Shown here in pieces: positions 21,745-24,457 of a DNA stretch of 24,457 nt; within the stretch, counting starts at the first letter, position 1, and each line of letters opens with the position of its first letter. The DNA is from a virus. Made by a program: the position numbers and the translations under genes. The notes below the pieces were generated by a model, which searched no databases, was not told the origin of the DNA, and saw only the letters and a program-made list of their open reading frames with translations. Where the stretch lies: the IMG/VR virus record IMGVR_UViG_3300044618_000229, positions 1 through 24,457 of that record, one strand, 5' to 3'.

Positions 21745-22665
21745 ATGGCATACAATTTTGGCAATTTAGTTGCCTACACCGACCAAGAGAGGCTTCCTCT
21801 CATCACCAAGGCCGTGTTCTCGGCCCGTTCAGCAGCCTTGTTCACCAAGCAGGTGGGCATCAAGTTCGCTGCTGCCCTCAACCTCATGGACACCGATGCT
21901 TTGATTCAAGGCGGTGATACTTGCGGTTTCACAAGTTCAGGCACAACCACATTCAGTCAGCGTGTCATCACCGTTGGCCGTATGAAAGTGATGGAAACTT
22001 TGTGTCCTCGCTCCTTGGAGCAGTACTGGATGCAGACCCAGTTGACCCAAGGTTCAATGTACGAAGGCGTTCCTTTCGAGCAGGCGTTTGCCGAGCAGAA
22101 GGCTCTCCGCATCGCAGAGGCTTTGGAGAATGCAATTTGGCAGGGTAACGCTTACTTTTCAGGCGTCAACCAACTCTTGAACGCTGCTTCGGGTTCAACC
22201 ATTAGCGGTAACACAGGAGCGGTATCGGCCTCCGTTGGTATCACTACAAACAACGTGATTTCCATCTTTGACGGAATCTACAACCAAATTCCACAGGCCA
22301 TTCTGACCAAGACTGACCTCGTAATCTTCTGCGGTTGGAACAACTTCCGTACCTTGATTGGTGCTTTCAAAGCCTCCACAGGCGTTATGTACAACCAAGT
22401 TGACTTGGCTGGTCTTGCCGATGGGGACATCATCTACCCCGGTACAAACGTCCGTGTCATTGCGGTTCCCGGCTTGACCAACACCAACCGCATCGTTGCA
22501 TCTTACCTCGGTAACTTCTTCTACGGGACGGACCTTTTGAGCGACGAGGAGCAGTTCTCGATTTTTTATTCAAGGGACCTAGACGAAGTACGGAGTATCG
22601 CAGCTTTCAAAGCAGGCGTACAAATAGCGTATCCAGACTTGGTTGTTGACTTCCGCTTGACCTAA
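21745..22665 (+). CDS. Major capsid protein
   Basis: A 306-residue protein. The sequence has VMETLCPRSLEQYWMQTQLT, then YEGVPFEQAFAEQKALRIAE, ALENAIWQGNAYFSG, and in the second half TNVRVIAVPGLTNTNRIVAS and YFYG-type features (FFYGTDLLSDEEQFSIFYS), a pattern seen in major capsid proteins of Bacteroidetes phages, probably HK97-fold. Its strong terminator at 22673 and the abundance of preferred-looking codons suggest high expression. It follows scaffold and protease. The first 50 residues show no clear HK97-like cleavage site. Confidence 0.85.
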   Translation: MAYNFGNLVAYTDQERLPLITKAVFSARSAALFTKQVGIKFAAALNLMDTDALIQGGDTCGFTSSGTTTFSQRVITVGRMKVMETLCPRSLEQYWMQTQLTQGSMYEGVPFEQAFAEQKALRIAEALENAIWQGNAYFSGVNQLLNAASGSTISGNTGAVSASVGITTNNVISIFDGIYNQIPQAILTKTDLVIFCGWNNFRTLIGAFKASTGVMYNQVDLAGLADGDIIYPGTNVRVIAVPGLTNTNRIVASYLGNFFYGTDLLSDEEQFSIFYSRDLDEVRSIAAFKAGVQIAYPDLVVDFRLT

Positions 22666-22672
22666 TGTGTAG

Positions 22673-22702
22673 GGGGGAGGGAAACCTCCCCCTGCTTTTT
22701 TT
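22673..22702 (+). terminator. Strong intrinsic terminator after capsid gene
   Basis: GGGGGAGG (22673-22680) and CCTCCCCC (22685-22692) form a perfect 8-bp GC-rich stem capped by a GAAA tetraloop, followed by T residues at 22696-22702. It ends or reduces transcription after the capsid gene, separating it from the tail-tube-like gene at 22735. Confidence 0.9.
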
Positions 22703-22734
22703 GTTCTCTTGAAACTTAAAACCAAAACACACAT

Positions 22735-23265
22735 ATGTCCTGCTCTTTAACAACTGGCTACGCCCTTGGCTGCCGTGATTCCGTAGGTGGAATCAAAACA
22801 ATCTACGTCCAATCCTTCATCCCAACAGGGTCCTGCAATGCCAACCTTTCAGGTGCGGTTACGGGCTTCACTGGGTACGCTTCGGGTGGGTTCTTCGAGT
22901 ACGACTTGACCAAGGCCACTTCGTCTTTGACTGAAACCTTGAATGCGAGCATTGAGAACGGCTCGGTTTATTACACCCCCGAAGTAACGTTCACCATCAA
23001 CAAACTGCAAGTCGCAGTCCGCAACGAACTCCGCTTGCTGGTCCGCAACCGTGTCATCGTCATCGTGCAGGACAACAACAATCGTTACTGGTTGTTAGGC
23101 TCTGCCAACGGCTTGGAGGCAACCGCTGGAACCGCTGGAACTGGTACTGCCTTCGGGGACCGCAGCGGATACGAATTGACTTTGACCGGGATGGAGCCTG
23201 ACCCGATGTTCCTGATTGCATCCACAGTCTTTGCACCATCGACTACGCAGATACTCGGTTCGTAG
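22735..23265 (+). CDS. Tail tube-like structural protein
   Basis: A 176-residue beta-rich protein beginning MSCSLTTGYALGCRDSVGGI, then KTIYVQSFIP. The N-terminal CxLTTGYxLGCRD-GGIK pattern is common in virion proteins of Bacteroidetes phages, usually tail tube or major tail. The C-terminal half has LRLLVRNRVIVIVQDNNNRY and GYELTLTGMEPDPMFLI. It lies alone between two terminators and after an A-rich leader, consistent with a separately controlled, highly expressed structural gene. The exact virion position is inferred. Confidence 0.6.
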   Translation: MSCSLTTGYALGCRDSVGGIKTIYVQSFIPTGSCNANLSGAVTGFTGYASGGFFEYDLTKATSSLTETLNASIENGSVYYTPEVTFTINKLQVAVRNELRLLVRNRVIVIVQDNNNRYWLLGSANGLEATAGTAGTGTAFGDRSGYELTLTGMEPDPMFLIASTVFAPSTTQILGS

Positions 23266-23303
23266 TATCTTCGCATCAGGTTTTCATCATCTGAGGTTTG
23301 AGA

Positions 23304-23337
23304 GGGGCAGTCAGCAATGGCTGCCCTTCTTATTTTT
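23304..23337 (+). terminator. Intrinsic terminator
   Basis: GGGCAGTC (23305-23312) pairs with GGCTGCCC (23319-23326), with one G-U pair and a 6-base loop AGCAAT, followed by a T-rich tail TTCTTATTTTT. It lies between the tail-tube-like gene and the glycosyltransferase at 23343, so the latter probably relies on its own promoter or readthrough. Confidence 0.75.
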
Positions 23338-23342
23338 ACCCC

Positions 23343-24419
23343 ATGAAGATTTGCATTGTCTATAACGCCCATCCAACCGGGTGCAGTTATTACCGCCTCG
23401 AAATGCCGAACGCATACCTTGGCGACAACTACCCGGAGTTCGATTACGTCTGCGTTGAGAACATCACCACGATTAGCGACGAGGGATTGAAGTCGATTGA
23501 CCTGTTCCTGTTCAGCCGGCTTTGGTGTCAGGGAACCATGGAGCAAGTTGAAAACGTCTACAAAGCCCTGACCCAATACGGGGCAAAAGTCATCCTTGAC
23601 TTGGACGATTACTGGGTCCTTGAATCGGGCCACATCATGTACCGCCACTATCACCAAACCAAACTCGCAGAGGTCATCCGCAAGCACATCAAATTAGCCG
23701 ATTGGGTTACCTGTACCACCGAGCATCTTGCTGCTCGCATACGGCCTCTAAATACGAATGTGAGCATTTTGCAGAATGAGCCATACGAAGCCTACCAACA
23801 GTTCATTCCCAACCCGGAGGAAGAACCCGACAAGCACATCGTCAAGTTCGGTTGGTTCGGAGGGGCGCAGCACGGAGAGGACATGGAACTGCTCCGTGAG
23901 GGGATGCAGAAACTACGCTGGGACGCAAACCTTGACGGCAAGTACCGCCTCTACCTCGGAGGGTGGAACGACAACAACCCGGTATATGAGGGCTACGAGA
24001 AAATCATCAGCGACCAAGGCAACAACCCGAACTACGGACGCATTCAGGCTGCGGACATCTACTCCTACGTCGGAGGCTACAATTTCGTGAACGTAACGCT
24101 TGCACCGCTCCGGGACACCAAGTTCAACAAACTCAAATCCGAGTTAAAGGTCGTAGAGGCAGGGTGGATGAACAAAGCCATCATCGCAAGCGAAACCATC
24201 CCCTACACCGATGTCATCCGACACGGAGAAAACGGGTTCTTGGTCCCCTACAACAAACCCAAGGACTGGTACAAGTACATCAAACAACTAATCCTTGACC
24301 CCGACCTGCGGAAAGGCTTGGCTGACAACCTAACCCGTGACATAAAATCACGGTTCAACGTGGCCGAAACCGCCAAGAAGCGGGCCGAACTATACAGGCA
24401 GATTGGGCGCAAATTGTGA
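23343..24419 (+). CDS. Glycosyltransferase, GT4-like (GT-B)
   Basis: A 358-residue protein. The ATG at 23343 follows TTTTTACCCC right after a terminator; the frame is open from 23298, but the start at 23343 gives a natural N-terminus (MKICIVYNAHPTGCSYYRLE). The first domain has LILDLDDYWVLESG-like features (VILDLDDYW), and the C-terminal domain has FNKLKSELKVVEAGWMNKAI, then IASETIPYTDVIRHGENGFL, the E-x7-G and NGFLV region of GT4-type enzymes. It probably adds a sugar to a virion or surface target, or serves in the DNA modification pathway. It is the fourth glycosyltransferase in the window. Confidence 0.75.
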   Translation: MKICIVYNAHPTGCSYYRLEMPNAYLGDNYPEFDYVCVENITTISDEGLKSIDLFLFSRLWCQGTMEQVENVYKALTQYGAKVILDLDDYWVLESGHIMYRHYHQTKLAEVIRKHIKLADWVTCTTEHLAARIRPLNTNVSILQNEPYEAYQQFIPNPEEEPDKHIVKFGWFGGAQHGEDMELLREGMQKLRWDANLDGKYRLYLGGWNDNNPVYEGYEKIISDQGNNPNYGRIQAADIYSYVGGYNFVNVTLAPLRDTKFNKLKSELKVVEAGWMNKAIIASETIPYTDVIRHGENGFLVPYNKPKDWYKYIKQLILDPDLRKGLADNLTRDIKSRFNVAETAKKRAELYRQIGRKL

Positions 24420-24443
24420 AATTCGGGGGCATCGCACATTTAC
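24414..24443 (+). promoter_or_regulatory. Putative late promoter TTG-N19-ACATTTAC at window end
   Basis: TTG at 24414-24416, then exactly 19 bases, then ACATTTAC at 24436-24443, and an ATG at 24450. Only ATGCT and a few bases of the next gene are present, so it cannot be identified. The spacing equals that of the motif before 20495. Confidence 0.45.
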
Positions 24444-24457
24444 AAGCAGATGCTTTA

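Overview
The window looks like part of a tailed double-stranded DNA phage (siphovirus-like) infecting a member of the Bacteroidetes. All supported genes lie on the + strand and are tightly packed, mostly with ATGA-type stop/start overlaps. Starts usually follow A-rich leaders without a Shine-Dalgarno sequence, and two or three sites match the Bacteroidetes -7 promoter element TAnnTTTG. No integrase, lysis gene, tRNA or CRISPR array was seen, so the window is probably an incomplete genome.

Layout. (1) 1-2560: early recombination and ssDNA genes: a small membrane peptide, an ERF-like annealing protein, unknowns, and an AT-rich insert with a winged-helix protein and a nuclease-like domain joined in frame to a DUF736/SSB-like domain. 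(2) 2561-4968: a candidate structured noncoding RNA ending at a terminator, then a replication initiator carrying an origin-like repeat array inside its gene, a DnaB-type helicase and a VRR-NUC nuclease. (3) 4969-6358: a promoter with operator-like repeats and small accessory genes, ending in a stand-alone DnaA domain IV-like protein. (4) 6385-8027: a sigma-factor-like regulator and small phage genes. (5) 8027-10061: the most interesting block, a ParB-like protein, a TET-associated-type glycosyltransferase and a TET/JBP-like 2-oxoglutarate dioxygenase, which fit a DNA base hypermodification pathway (oxidise a base methyl group, then add a sugar). (6) 10078-11641: terminase small and large subunits. 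(7) 11651-13489: a small membrane peptide, two more glycosyltransferases and a methyltransferase. (8) 13486-24419: virion genes: a tail-assembly chaperone with a probable -1 programmed frameshift, a connector, tail/baseplate proteins (one with a collagen-like stretch), tape measure, XkdF-like prohead protease, scaffold, major capsid protein, a tail-tube-like protein, and a fourth glycosyltransferase.

How it fits together. Early promoters with TAAATTTG probably use the host sigma factor. A second motif, ACATTTAC, lies 4 bases before the start codons of the connector gene (14263) and the protease gene (20495), and recurs at 24436. It may be a late promoter used by the phage sigma-like protein, giving almost leaderless mRNAs. 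The modification genes sit directly before the terminase, so modified DNA could be made just before packaging. No portal gene was recognised between the terminase and the capsid gene, which is unusual.
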